Notes under the pieces: model-generated
The model's input: only the letters and a program-made list of their open reading frames with translations
The model's database searches: none
What the model was told of the DNA's origin: nothing
Shown: positions 1 to 5,390 of the stretch, piece after piece
Layout of the letters: every line of letters starts with the position of its first letter
Position numbering within the stretch: position 1 is the first letter of the stretch
Program-made: the position numbers and the translations under genes
DNA from: Anaerolineales bacterium
GTDB lineage: Bacteria > Chloroflexota > Anaerolineae > Anaerolineales > E44-bin32
Direction: 5' to 3'
Length of the DNA stretch: 5,892 nucleotides
NCBI GenBank assembly: GCA_023144145.1
Contig: JAGLGG010000251.1
Coordinates: 1 to 5,892, forward strand

Positions 1-28
1 TGTCATAAAACCTTCGCAAGGGTGACAC
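1..28 (-). terminator. weak terminator-like hairpin after the LysM gene
   Basis: Read on the minus strand, about 20 bases after the stop codon of the LysM gene, there is a short hairpin CCTT-GCG-AAGG followed directly by TTTT. An outer pair TGTCA/TGACA flanks it. The order hairpin then T-run fits an intrinsic terminator for the minus-strand gene. The core stem is only 4 bp and the T-run is short, so it may be inefficient or fortuitous. The window edge prevents seeing what lies beyond. Confidence 0.3.
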
Positions 29-42
29 ATTTTTGTGATGAC

Positions 43-1185
43 TTACGGTGTTGGTGTGGCTTGTGGTGCAGCACCTGACCACGTGAAGGACCGTTTAATG
101 CTAGTGGCACCAGCATTTTCGTACCTTGGATCTCCTCCCGCTGTTGTGCCGCTCTGTCGAACCGTGGTTATCCACCATCGCATGACATGTGGGGAGGCTT
201 CAGTCGGGCGGAAGCTGCTCGGTACGATGAACTTTGTGTCGGTCACATAATCAACAACTCTGCGCCTACCTGTGCCATCGGTTATGTCTTCAACAATAAC
301 CTCGTAGAACTCACCTTCGCGCAATTGCCCAACAGAAGCCCATTGGAGTGTTACGGTATCATTCGCCAAAGTGAATGCTGCGCCATCCTGGGGCAGGAGT
401 AAATTGGGGGCAGGGTGTGGCGGTGGTGGTGTGGGAGTGGGCGTTGGACCGAAACTGATTCGCTCGCATAAGGGAATTTTCATAAGCTGACCTTCGAAGA
501 CGGTATCAGAAAGCATCCCGTTATACTCTTTGATCCCTTGCATCGACACACTGTAATTCTCAGCAATGGAACTCAGGGTGTCATTTGCTTGGACTGTGTA
601 ATTGATCTTCTCGCAAGCGGCATCGGTCGCGTCTGCGGCGGAAAGTGTGGCAGTGGGCTGGGGAGTATTTGTAGGAGTTGGTTGTGGAACCAAAATGGTT
701 GTTCCGACGGATAACAGGCAATCGACGCCAAGATTGTTAAGTTCGATGATCGAACGCACAGAGACGTCATAGAAAAAGGCCAAGCCCACACAACTATCAC
801 CCGTGGCAATAGTGTACTCTATTGGGGGCAATGGTGTGAAGGTGGGTTCGGGTGTATGTGTAAACGTGGGCTCCGGGGTGGAGGTTTGTGTCGGAGTTTG
901 TGTAGCCGTCGCACTTGGGGTAGGTTCATCTTCGCCAGCGGGCATTATCTGCATCGCGGCAAAGGTGAGCCCAGCGGATACCAAAGAAAATACAACAAGG
1001 AGCAAAAGGGCAATTGGCAGCGAGAGTGTGATCTGTGCCCGCTGCCGACCAGTGAGCACACCGCTCTTTTCTTTCAATTCAGTGCCGCAAACCACGCACC
1101 GTATTGCGCCTTCTGAGGCTTTAGTTCCGCATGTAGGGCAGATATGGCTTTCAGGCTTGGAAACCTCTGACCCTTGTTCAGTCAT
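43..1185 (-). CDS. zinc-ribbon, single-pass membrane protein with two LysM domains and a C-terminal Ig/Fn3-like domain
   Basis: A 380-residue predicted surface protein, probably binding peptidoglycan or another GlcNAc polymer. Domains in order: an N-terminal zinc ribbon with Cys16-x2-Cys19 and Cys30-x2-Cys33; a basic stretch (GRQRAQ) then one hydrophobic helix at about 52-78, giving cytoplasmic N terminus and external C terminus; a Thr/Pro-rich stalk (87-121); LysM 1 (122-167); a short TP linker (168-180); LysM 2 (194-238); a third Pro-rich linker (247-260); and a beta-rich domain (about 258-343) resembling the Ig/Fn3-like domains of Chloroflexota surface proteins. The tail ends in TPTP. Cys132 and Cys156 lie in LysM 1, and Cys191 and Cys240 flank LysM 2, so two external disulfides are possible. 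The ATG at 1185 is supported by AGGTG eight bases upstream (1194-1198). It has its own promoter and no visible partner gene. LysM calls are firm; ligand and role of the zinc ribbon are not known. Confidence 0.9.
   Translation of the reverse strand: MTEQGSEVSKPESHICPTCGTKASEGAIRCVVCGTELKEKSGVLTGRQRAQITLSLPIALLLLVVFSLVSAGLTFAAMQIMPAGEDEPTPSATATQTPTQTSTPEPTFTHTPEPTFTPLPPIEYTIATGDSCVGLAFFYDVSVRSIIELNNLGVDCLLSVGTTILVPQPTPTNTPQPTATLSAADATDAACEKINYTVQANDTLSSIAENYSVSMQGIKEYNGMLSDTVFEGQLMKIPLCERISFGPTPTPTPPPPHPAPNLLLPQDGAAFTLANDTVTLQWASVGQLREGEFYEVIVEDITDGTGRRRVVDYVTDTKFIVPSSFRPTEASPHVMRWWITTVRQSGTTAGGDPRYENAGATSIKRSFTWSGAAPQATPTP
823..927 (-). repeat. low-complexity Thr/Pro stalk coding region with an 8-residue tandem repeat
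   Basis: This stretch encodes residues 87-121 of the LysM protein, made almost only of T, P, S, A, E and F. It includes two copies of TPEPTFT(H/P), encoded by adjacent 24-base units (856-879 and 832-855) that match at about 17 of 24 positions. Two shorter Pro-rich linkers lie at 646-684 and 406-447. Such stalks typically hold domains away from the membrane and may be glycosylated; that is inference. Confidence 0.7.
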
Positions 1186-1215
1186 GTGTCTTGCACCTAA
1201 TAATCACCCTTGAAT

Positions 1216-1257
1216 TGTGGATTCTTTGTCGATAGTGCAAATATTATTTAATCCACA
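1216..1257. repeat. 8-bp perfect inverted repeat in the leader of the LysM gene
   Basis: TGTGGATT (1216-1223) and AATCCACA (1250-1257) are exact reverse complements separated by 26 AT-rich bases. The pair lies between the predicted transcription start (near 1290) and the ribosome-binding site of the LysM gene. It could be a regulator-binding site or a leader stem-loop, or chance. The right arm resembles a DnaA box with one mismatch, but a single imperfect site does not indicate an origin. Confidence 0.35.
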
Positions 1258-1296
1258 TATCAGATTTCGGTTCGTCAAATTTGAGTGAGCCGTGAC

Positions 1297-1325
1297 ATTA
1301 TACCAGCCGAGCTAGGGAACCCCAA
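1297..1325 (-). promoter_or_regulatory. extended -10 promoter for the LysM gene
   Basis: On the minus strand a consensus TATAAT (1297-1302) is preceded by TGG, making an extended -10 (TGn-TATAAT). Seventeen bases further upstream is TTGGGG (1320-1325), which keeps only the TTG of the -35 consensus. Transcription would start near 1289-1290, leaving a leader of about 105 bases before the ATG at 1185. This lets the LysM gene be transcribed apart from the SanA-like/HD pair upstream. Confidence 0.65.
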
Positions 1326-1375
1326 GCCTGGTCTCTACCGCTCCATAGACGGTTTTTCAACGCTTGCATGACGCT

Positions 1376-1412
1376 AATTAAGGGTTTGACGGGGTACCGC
1401 TCAACCCTAATT
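1376..1412 (-). terminator. strong imperfect dyad over the stop codon of the HD gene (possible terminator or 3' stem-loop)
   Basis: On the minus strand AATTAGGGTTGA pairs with TCAAACCCTTAATT: 12 base pairs with two single-base bulges, and the top can extend by CGG/CCG around a TACC loop. The dyad contains the last codons and the TAA of the HD gene. No T-run follows (the next bases are AGCGTC), so it is not a canonical intrinsic terminator. It may protect the 3' end or act in termination with a factor. Confidence 0.4.
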
Positions 1413-1950
1413 GGGGAGCTATTCGCTGCATGGATTCAATGATGTGCTCCACGTGTTCCCAGAGATCTACGCCAAGTTCTTCAGCGCCTTGAGAAATATC
1501 CTCTCGATTCACATTTGCGGCGAAGCGGTTATCTTTCCACTTTTTCCGTACTGATTTTACCCTCACGTCATGGATTGACTTTGAAGGTCGAACAAGTGCG
1601 ACAGCCGTTATCAGGCCAGTGATCTCATCACAGGCGAAAAGCGCCTTTTCCATCGTCGATTCTCGCGGAATATCGGTGTGATCGGCGTGACTCAGAACGC
1701 AACGAACGTACTTTTCGGGCACACCTCTCTCCCGAAGCAAGGCTGCTCCATCTTGAGGGTGAGAATCAAGTGTTGGGTGAATTTCCCAGTCAAAATCATG
1801 CAACAGCCCCACGATTCCCCAATCATGAGGATCTTCACCGAAGCGCTCAGCGCAATCTTGCATTGAGGCTTCGACCGCGAGCATGTGCTTAACCAGATTT
1901 TGATTGGTCACAAACTCATTCACAATCGCTAGTGCGTCTTCACGAATCAT
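1378..1950 (-). CDS. HD-superfamily predicted hydrolase (COG2316-like)
   Basis: A 190-residue soluble protein of the HD phosphohydrolase superfamily, matching from memory the small COG2316 group of predicted HD hydrolases. Metal-site residues are visible in the expected order: His22 (in LVKHML), the His51-Asp52 pair (GLLHDFDWE), His88 and His91 (LSHADHTD), and Asp108 (ACDEITGLI). The following segment, about 110-165 (ITAVALVRPSKSI, VKSVRKKWKD, VNREDI, GAEELGVDLWEH), is the conserved C-terminal signature of the subgroup, so the protein looks full length and intact. HD enzymes hydrolyse phosphate esters, often of nucleotides; the substrate here is not known. The start overlaps the end of the SanA-like gene by 11 bp and is preceded by AGAGGAAAGAG (1957-1967), six bases from the ATG, so the two are probably co-transcribed and translationally coupled. 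The C-terminal tail (GLSGTPSNP) is coded within a strong dyad. Confidence 0.9.
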   Translation of the reverse strand: MIREDALAIVNEFVTNQNLVKHMLAVEASMQDCAERFGEDPHDWGIVGLLHDFDWEIHPTLDSHPQDGAALLRERGVPEKYVRCVLSHADHTDIPRESTMEKALFACDEITGLITAVALVRPSKSIHDVRVKSVRKKWKDNRFAANVNREDISQGAEELGVDLWEHVEHIIESMQRIAPQLGLSGTPSNP

Positions 1951-2614
1951 AATAAACTCTTTCCTCTAACTTCATCCCAACTGGTGCATTTTGGGTGGAT
2001 ACATTCGGTTTGGCAATGTAGGCATCCCAAAGTGCCACCCAGGAAGCCGGGATTTCACGAAATTCCCAATATCGCATTGCTCTTGAATTGTAACTGCGCA
2101 AATCCGAGGCGACACCTGCGGCATCAATGCCCAGGGCATCACAGATGCCGAGAGCACGAGGCAAGTGGAATTCCTGAGAGACGAGTATGGCCTCACTTAT
2201 CTTGAAAAGATGTTTGGCATTGAAACAAGTGTTATAAGTTCTGGATCCATCTGGATCAATAAATATGTCATCGGAGGCAACACCCAACTCAATGGCCAAA
2301 TCTCTCATTGCTTTTGGCTCGTCATAATTTGGGGTGCGGACCGATCCAGATACCAATAACTTTAATACCACTCCCTGCTGATAGAGCTCTGAGGCGACAC
2401 GTACACGATCTTCAAGAACATTTGAGGGCAATCCGTCCTGGCGTAATCCAGCGCCAAATACAATTGCCACGGCTTTTAGCGGGGGGCTGTCAGGCTGATG
2501 GATAGTGGGTGTATAGCGCCATTGAAGATATTTACGCGGTAATGCAATGAGCACAAGCATGAAACCGGTGATGAGAAACCAACGGAGGATAGTTTTTCTA
2601 ACCCTTCTAAGCAT
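1940..2614 (-). CDS. SanA/YdcF-type DUF218 membrane-anchored protein
   Basis: A 224-residue protein of the DUF218 (SanA/YdcF/ElyC) family. It has a basic N terminus (RRVRK), one hydrophobic helix at about 10-26, and then a domain probably outside the membrane. Family motifs are visible in order: AIVFGAGLRQDG (50-61), the RV helix after it, LLVSGS (86-91), DEPKAM (98-103), a DPDGSRTYNTCFNA segment (120-133), and LVSQEFHLPRAL with His150 (144-155). The length is close to E. coli SanA (about 239 residues), a protein linked to envelope barrier function and vancomycin sensitivity; whether that role holds here is unknown. It is the first gene of a two-gene unit with the HD protein, sharing 11 bp with it. 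The ATG at 2614 has no Shine-Dalgarno sequence, but a -10 element ends six bases before it, suggesting a leaderless mRNA. No other in-frame start keeps the membrane helix. Confidence 0.88.
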   Translation of the reverse strand: MLRRVRKTILRWFLITGFMLVLIALPRKYLQWRYTPTIHQPDSPPLKAVAIVFGAGLRQDGLPSNVLEDRVRVASELYQQGVVLKLLVSGSVRTPNYDEPKAMRDLAIELGVASDDIFIDPDGSRTYNTCFNAKHLFKISEAILVSQEFHLPRALGICDALGIDAAGVASDLRSYNSRAMRYWEFREIPASWVALWDAYIAKPNVSTQNAPVGMKLEERVYYDS

Positions 2615-2620
2615 GGGAGC

Positions 2621-2626
2621 ATTTTA
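2621..2626 (-). promoter_or_regulatory. extended -10 element of the SanA-like/HD unit (probable leaderless start)
   Basis: On the minus strand TGG precedes TAAAAT (2621-2626), an extended -10 one base from consensus. Six bases separate it from the A of the ATG at 2614, the usual distance to a transcription start. No good -35 is seen at the expected place (2644-2649). The element shares the string CTGGTA(T/A)AATG with the LysM gene promoter. Confidence 0.5.
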
Positions 2627-2651
2627 CCAGAATCGCACGAGGTGTGAGCCG

Positions 2652-2681
2652 TTGACACTCATATTTTAAGGGTGATATACT
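2652..2681 (+). promoter_or_regulatory. near-consensus sigma-70-type promoter of the regulator-oxidoreductase operon
   Basis: A perfect -35 TTGACA (2652-2657) is followed after 18 bp by TATACT (2676-2681), a -10 one base from consensus, with a TGn extension just before it. Transcription would start near 2688. The leader to the ATG at 2815 is then about 127 bases. It is the best promoter-like sequence I found in the window and drives toward the FCD regulator and the Kor-type genes. Confidence 0.7.
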
Positions 2682-2691
2682 TCGAAACAAG

Positions 2692-2726
2692 TAATCATCT
2701 AATTCATTAGATAAATTAGATGATTA
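2692..2726. promoter_or_regulatory. perfect 13-bp inverted repeat, probable operator of the FCD regulator
   Basis: TAATCATCTAATT (2692-2704) and AATTAGATGATTA (2714-2726) are exact reverse complements with a 9-base spacer. Nested in it is the 16-bp palindrome ATCTAAT-TC-ATTAGAT (2697-2712). A second ATTAGAT lies at 2715-2721, and a partial ATTAG at 2723-2727. The site begins about 4 bases after the predicted transcription start, where a bound repressor would block initiation or early elongation. It sits directly upstream of a GntR-type regulator gene, which commonly control their own promoters. The same sequence could instead form a stem-loop at the 5' end of the mRNA. No T-run follows it, so a terminator is unlikely. 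Confidence 0.6.
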
Positions 2727-2754
2727 GGGTTGGTTAGGCGGATTGGGATGAATT

Positions 2755-2775
2755 GCGCAGAATTTGATACTGCGC
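2755..2775 (+). repeat. short leader hairpin GCGCAG/CTGCGC
   Basis: A perfect 6-bp GC-rich inverted repeat with a 9-base loop lies in the leader of the operon, 40 bases before the chosen start of the regulator. The possible upstream TTG start (2764) falls in its loop, which argues against use of that start. It may be only a structural element of the leader. Confidence 0.35.
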
Positions 2776-2814
2776 TACGTTAATCTTCTGTCGACAACGA
2801 GAAAAGTGATCTCG

Positions 2815-3534
2815 ATGAGCATTAATCTACCTTCAGATTTCCTCACATATTTAGCCAATGGTGCGTTCAAACCTGGAACTCGACTTCCGGCAATTCAGGA
2901 GTTAGCAAATATCCTCAGCATCAGCACCGGCAAACTTCGTGAACAGCTAGAAGTTGCGCGACAACTAGGTTTGGTTGAGATACGTCCCAAAACTGGCATT
3001 CGAACACTGGATTACTCCTTTTTTAGTACCCTGCGCATCAGCCTACAATACGCATTAGCATTGGATCTTAGCCAGTTTTATCGCTTTGGTGTGCTGAGGA
3101 ACAATATTGAAGCCTCTTTCTGGCTTGAAGCCGTCAAGCTGCTTAAACCTGAAGACAAAGAGTATTTACGGGAATTGCTCGATCAAGCCTGGGAAAAGCT
3201 TCGCGGAAACCCAATCCAGATCCCACATTTCGAACATCGCGAACTACACATGACGATATATTCAAGGCTTGATAATCTATTTGTGGTCGGAATATTAGAG
3301 GCTTACTGGGAATGCTATGAAAGTGTCGGACTAAATGTTTATGCCGATTATGCATATTTGCATTCTGTATGGACTTATCATACAGAAATGGTAGAAGCAA
3401 TTCTCAACGATGATGAAGAGGCGGGATATCGAGCCTTGGTTGAACATACGGGATTGCTTCATAATCGACCTGAATTGGGAAGATACCAGCCACCTGCAAA
3501 TATTGAGGAAACACACGGATACGGTAGTAATTAA
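2815..3534 (+). CDS. GntR-family transcriptional regulator, FadR/FCD subclass
   Basis: A 239-residue predicted ligand-responsive DNA-binding protein. Residues about 4-65 form a winged helix: FKPGTRLPAIQELANIL, a recognition helix around SISTGKLREQLEVARQLG, and the wing VEIRPKTGIR. Residues about 75-215 are an all-helical FCD domain, which in relatives binds a carboxylic acid, often through a metal. The usual Asp-x3-His pair reads His141-x3-His145 here; His189 and His211 occupy the later positions with the usual spacing of 22. The Asp-to-His change is unusual. The reading frame is open back to a TTG at 2764 and a GTG at 2806. I prefer the ATG at 2815 because it fits the family N terminus, although its ribosome-binding site is weak. 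A strong promoter and a palindromic site lie upstream and the oxidoreductase gene follows by 17 bp, so it probably regulates itself and that enzyme. The ligand is not known. Confidence 0.88.
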   Translation: MSINLPSDFLTYLANGAFKPGTRLPAIQELANILSISTGKLREQLEVARQLGLVEIRPKTGIRTLDYSFFSTLRISLQYALALDLSQFYRFGVLRNNIEASFWLEAVKLLKPEDKEYLRELLDQAWEKLRGNPIQIPHFEHRELHMTIYSRLDNLFVVGILEAYWECYESVGLNVYADYAYLHSVWTYHTEMVEAILNDDEEAGYRALVEHTGLLHNRPELGRYQPPANIEETHGYGSN

Positions 3535-3536
3535 AT

Positions 3537-3544
3537 AGGGAGAG
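3537..3544 (+). promoter_or_regulatory. ribosome-binding site of the gamma-alpha subunit
   Basis: AGGGAGAG lies seven bases before the ATG at 3552 and fixes that start. It is stronger than the site before the regulator, so the enzyme may be made in larger amounts from the shared mRNA. Confidence 0.75.
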
Positions 3545-3551
3545 TTGATAG

Positions 3552-5390
3552 ATGAGCGATAGAGTTATCGCACCCGAAGTGAAAAAATCTACGAGTCATG
3601 ACAAAGATCCGATTGTCAACGATTTTTCAATGGTTGTCGCAACCGTAAATGGTTCCGGGAGCCAGACTTCAAACATGGCGATCATCCGTTCCTTATTCAG
3701 AATGGGAATTCCGGTTAGTGGGAAAAACCTCTTTCCATCTAATATTCAAGGTCTCCCAACATGGTTCACCATTCGAGTGAGTTCAAAAGGATATACCACT
3801 CGACGGGACAAGACTGAAATCCTGGTAGCGATGAATGCTTCAACATTTGCCGAAGACCTTCAGAACTTATCCCCAGGTGGCGTCTGTTTTTATTCTGATA
3901 AATTCGAACTCTCAACCGAACGTGAAGACATCACTTTCTACCCCATGCCAGTTCGCCAACTCGTGAAAGATTTAAAACCCCCTAAGGATTTGCGCGATTA
4001 CATTGCTAATATGGCGTATGTAGGGTTAGTTGCTCAAGTTCTTGAGATCGAGATTGAGGAAATTCGTGGTGCATTGGTCACTCACTTCCGCGGTAAAGAA
4101 AGCGCGGTGAAAATGAATATGTCCATGATTAATGCCGCATGGGCATGGGCTGAAGAGAACTTGATCAAGAGCGACCCCTATTGTGTGAAGCGTGAGGATC
4201 AAGCAGGTGAGCAAATTCTCATCGATGGCAATACTGCCGGTGCATTGGGAGCAGTTTATGGTGGTGTTAGCTTTGCAGCATGGTATCCAATAACACCCGC
4301 TTCGAGCTTGGTAGACAGCCTACAGGATTTTTTGCCGCGCTTGAGAAGGGATGCGGAAACTGGAAAAACCACTTATGCCATTATCCAATCAGAAGATGAA
4401 TTGGCTGCGATAGGAATGACGGTGGGGGCAGGTTGGTCAGGAGCTCGAGCCATGACATCGACATCAGGTCCTGGGATATCGCTAATGGCGGAGTTTGCGG
4501 GACTTGCCTTTCATGCTGAGGTGCCAGTCGTTATATGGGACGTGCAGAGAATGGGACCAAGCACAGGTCTGCCCACCCGAACATCCCAGGGTGACCTTCG
4601 ATTTGTCCGTTTTCTAGGGCATGGTGATGCCAAGCACATAATCTTACTCCCCGGAAACATTAAAGAATGCTTTGAATTTGGCTGGAAGGCATTTGACATC
4701 GCAGAACGAATGCAAACTCCAGTGTTTATTCTGAGTGACCTAGACCTGGGCATGAACTTGTGGGTGTCTGACCCATTCGATTATCCCGATGAGCCAATGG
4801 ATCGTGGTAAGGTCTTGTCTGCAGAAGATTTGGAGCAAATGGAAGAGTTCGCTCGCTATCGGGATGTCGATGGGGATGGCATAACCTACCGCACATTGCC
4901 TGGCACAGATCATCCTCTTGCGGCTTGGTTTGCCCGAGGTACTGGCCATGATGAATACGCCAGGTACAGTGAAAAACCGGAAGATTGGATAAATAATATG
5001 GATCGGATCGCCAGGAAACATGAAACCGCGCGAGGGTATATGCCCAATCCGATTTTAGAGGTGATGGACGATGCTGAAATTGGCATCATAGCCTATGGAT
5101 CGACGGATCCGGCAATCAGAGAAGCGAGGGACCGGTTGAATGTAGGTGGACTACCAACCAATTACCTACGTTTGCGCGCGGTGCCTTTCACCAAAGAGGC
5201 AGAGTTATTTATCCAGAATCATAAAAGCATATACGTTATCGAGATGAACTTTGATGGTCAAATGCGGCAATTACTACAGTTGGAATACCCAGAATTTGCT
5301 GCGAAGATAGGATCATTAACAATGAACAACGGGTTACCGTTATCTGCAGGTTGGATAACGAAAGCCGTGTCGGAAGCGGAGGGAAGGTAA
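3552..5390 (+). CDS. 2-oxoacid:ferredoxin oxidoreductase, fused gamma-alpha subunit (KorA-like)
   Basis: A 612-residue cytoplasmic subunit of a CoA-dependent 2-oxoacid:ferredoxin oxidoreductase, which turns a 2-oxoacid into acyl-CoA and CO2 while reducing ferredoxin. The order is gamma domain then alpha domain in one chain, as in the two-subunit (alpha-beta) enzymes. The gamma part (about 25-205) shows TVNGSGSQTSN (31-41) and FPSNIQGLPTWFTIRVS (61-77). The alpha part (about 222-608) shows GNTAGALGAVYGG (226-238), the signature YPITP (245-249), QSEDELAAIGM (279-289), TSTSGPGISLM (302-312), and TRTSQGDLRF (342-351). An acidic DVDGDG segment (438-443) precedes TYRTLPGTDHPLAAWF, and RGTGHDEY follows. 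The end (AYGSTDPAIREA, VIEMNFDGQMRQLL) is the usual C-terminal domain, so the gene looks complete. It sits 17 bp after the FCD regulator and overlaps the beta gene by one base. The family call is firm; 2-oxoglutarate as substrate is only the customary label for this group. Confidence 0.93.
   Translation: MSDRVIAPEVKKSTSHDKDPIVNDFSMVVATVNGSGSQTSNMAIIRSLFRMGIPVSGKNLFPSNIQGLPTWFTIRVSSKGYTTRRDKTEILVAMNASTFAEDLQNLSPGGVCFYSDKFELSTEREDITFYPMPVRQLVKDLKPPKDLRDYIANMAYVGLVAQVLEIEIEEIRGALVTHFRGKESAVKMNMSMINAAWAWAEENLIKSDPYCVKREDQAGEQILIDGNTAGALGAVYGGVSFAAWYPITPASSLVDSLQDFLPRLRRDAETGKTTYAIIQSEDELAAIGMTVGAGWSGARAMTSTSGPGISLMAEFAGLAFHAEVPVVIWDVQRMGPSTGLPTRTSQGDLRFVRFLGHGDAKHIILLPGNIKECFEFGWKAFDIAERMQTPVFILSDLDLGMNLWVSDPFDYPDEPMDRGKVLSAEDLEQMEEFARYRDVDGDGITYRTLPGTDHPLAAWFARGTGHDEYARYSEKPEDWINNMDRIARKHETARGYMPNPILEVMDDAEIGIIAYGSTDPAIREARDRLNVGGLPTNYLRLRAVPFTKEAELFIQNHKSIYVIEMNFDGQMRQLLQLEYPEFAAKIGSLTMNNGLPLSAGWITKAVSEAEGR
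5378..5383 (+). promoter_or_regulatory. ribosome-binding site of the beta subunit inside the alpha gene
   Basis: GGAGGG lies within the last codons of the gamma-alpha gene, six bases before the ATG at 5390. With the TAATG overlap this indicates translational coupling, which suits subunits needed in equal number. Confidence 0.75.

Noticed and set aside
35..402. Two short plus-strand open frames at the left edge
   Set aside because: They lie opposite the well-supported C-terminal part of the LysM gene, overlap each other in different frames and resemble no family.
823..927. Repeated GTGGG/GTGTG strings as a possible repeat array or CRISPR
   Set aside because: The repeats are short, imperfect and in frame with the Thr/Pro stalk. 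There are no regular unique spacers.
803..1213. Plus-strand open frame rich in Val, Gly and Cys opposite the LysM gene
   Set aside because: It is the antisense reading of the Thr/Pro stalk and zinc-ribbon coding region. Its composition comes from that bias and there is no convincing ribosome-binding site.
1247..1257. DnaA-box-like TAATCCACA
   Set aside because: It has one mismatch to TTATCCACA, there is no cluster of boxes, and no dnaA or dnaN gene is near. A replication origin is not supported.
2165..2505. Plus-strand open frames opposite the SanA-like gene
   Set aside because: The minus-strand protein has clear family motifs through this region, and the plus-strand readings have none.
2692..2726. 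Inverted repeat as an intrinsic terminator
   Set aside because: It is AT-rich, lacks a following T-run, and sits just after a strong promoter between divergent genes, so an operator or leader stem is more likely.
2764..2814. N-terminal extension of the FCD regulator from TTG at 2764
   Set aside because: There is no good ribosome-binding site before it, the TTG lies in a hairpin loop, and the extra 17 residues do not resemble the family N terminus.
4511..5021. Minus-strand open frames opposite the alpha subunit gene
   Set aside because: They are shadows of a strongly conserved coding region on the other strand, with no recognisable motifs.
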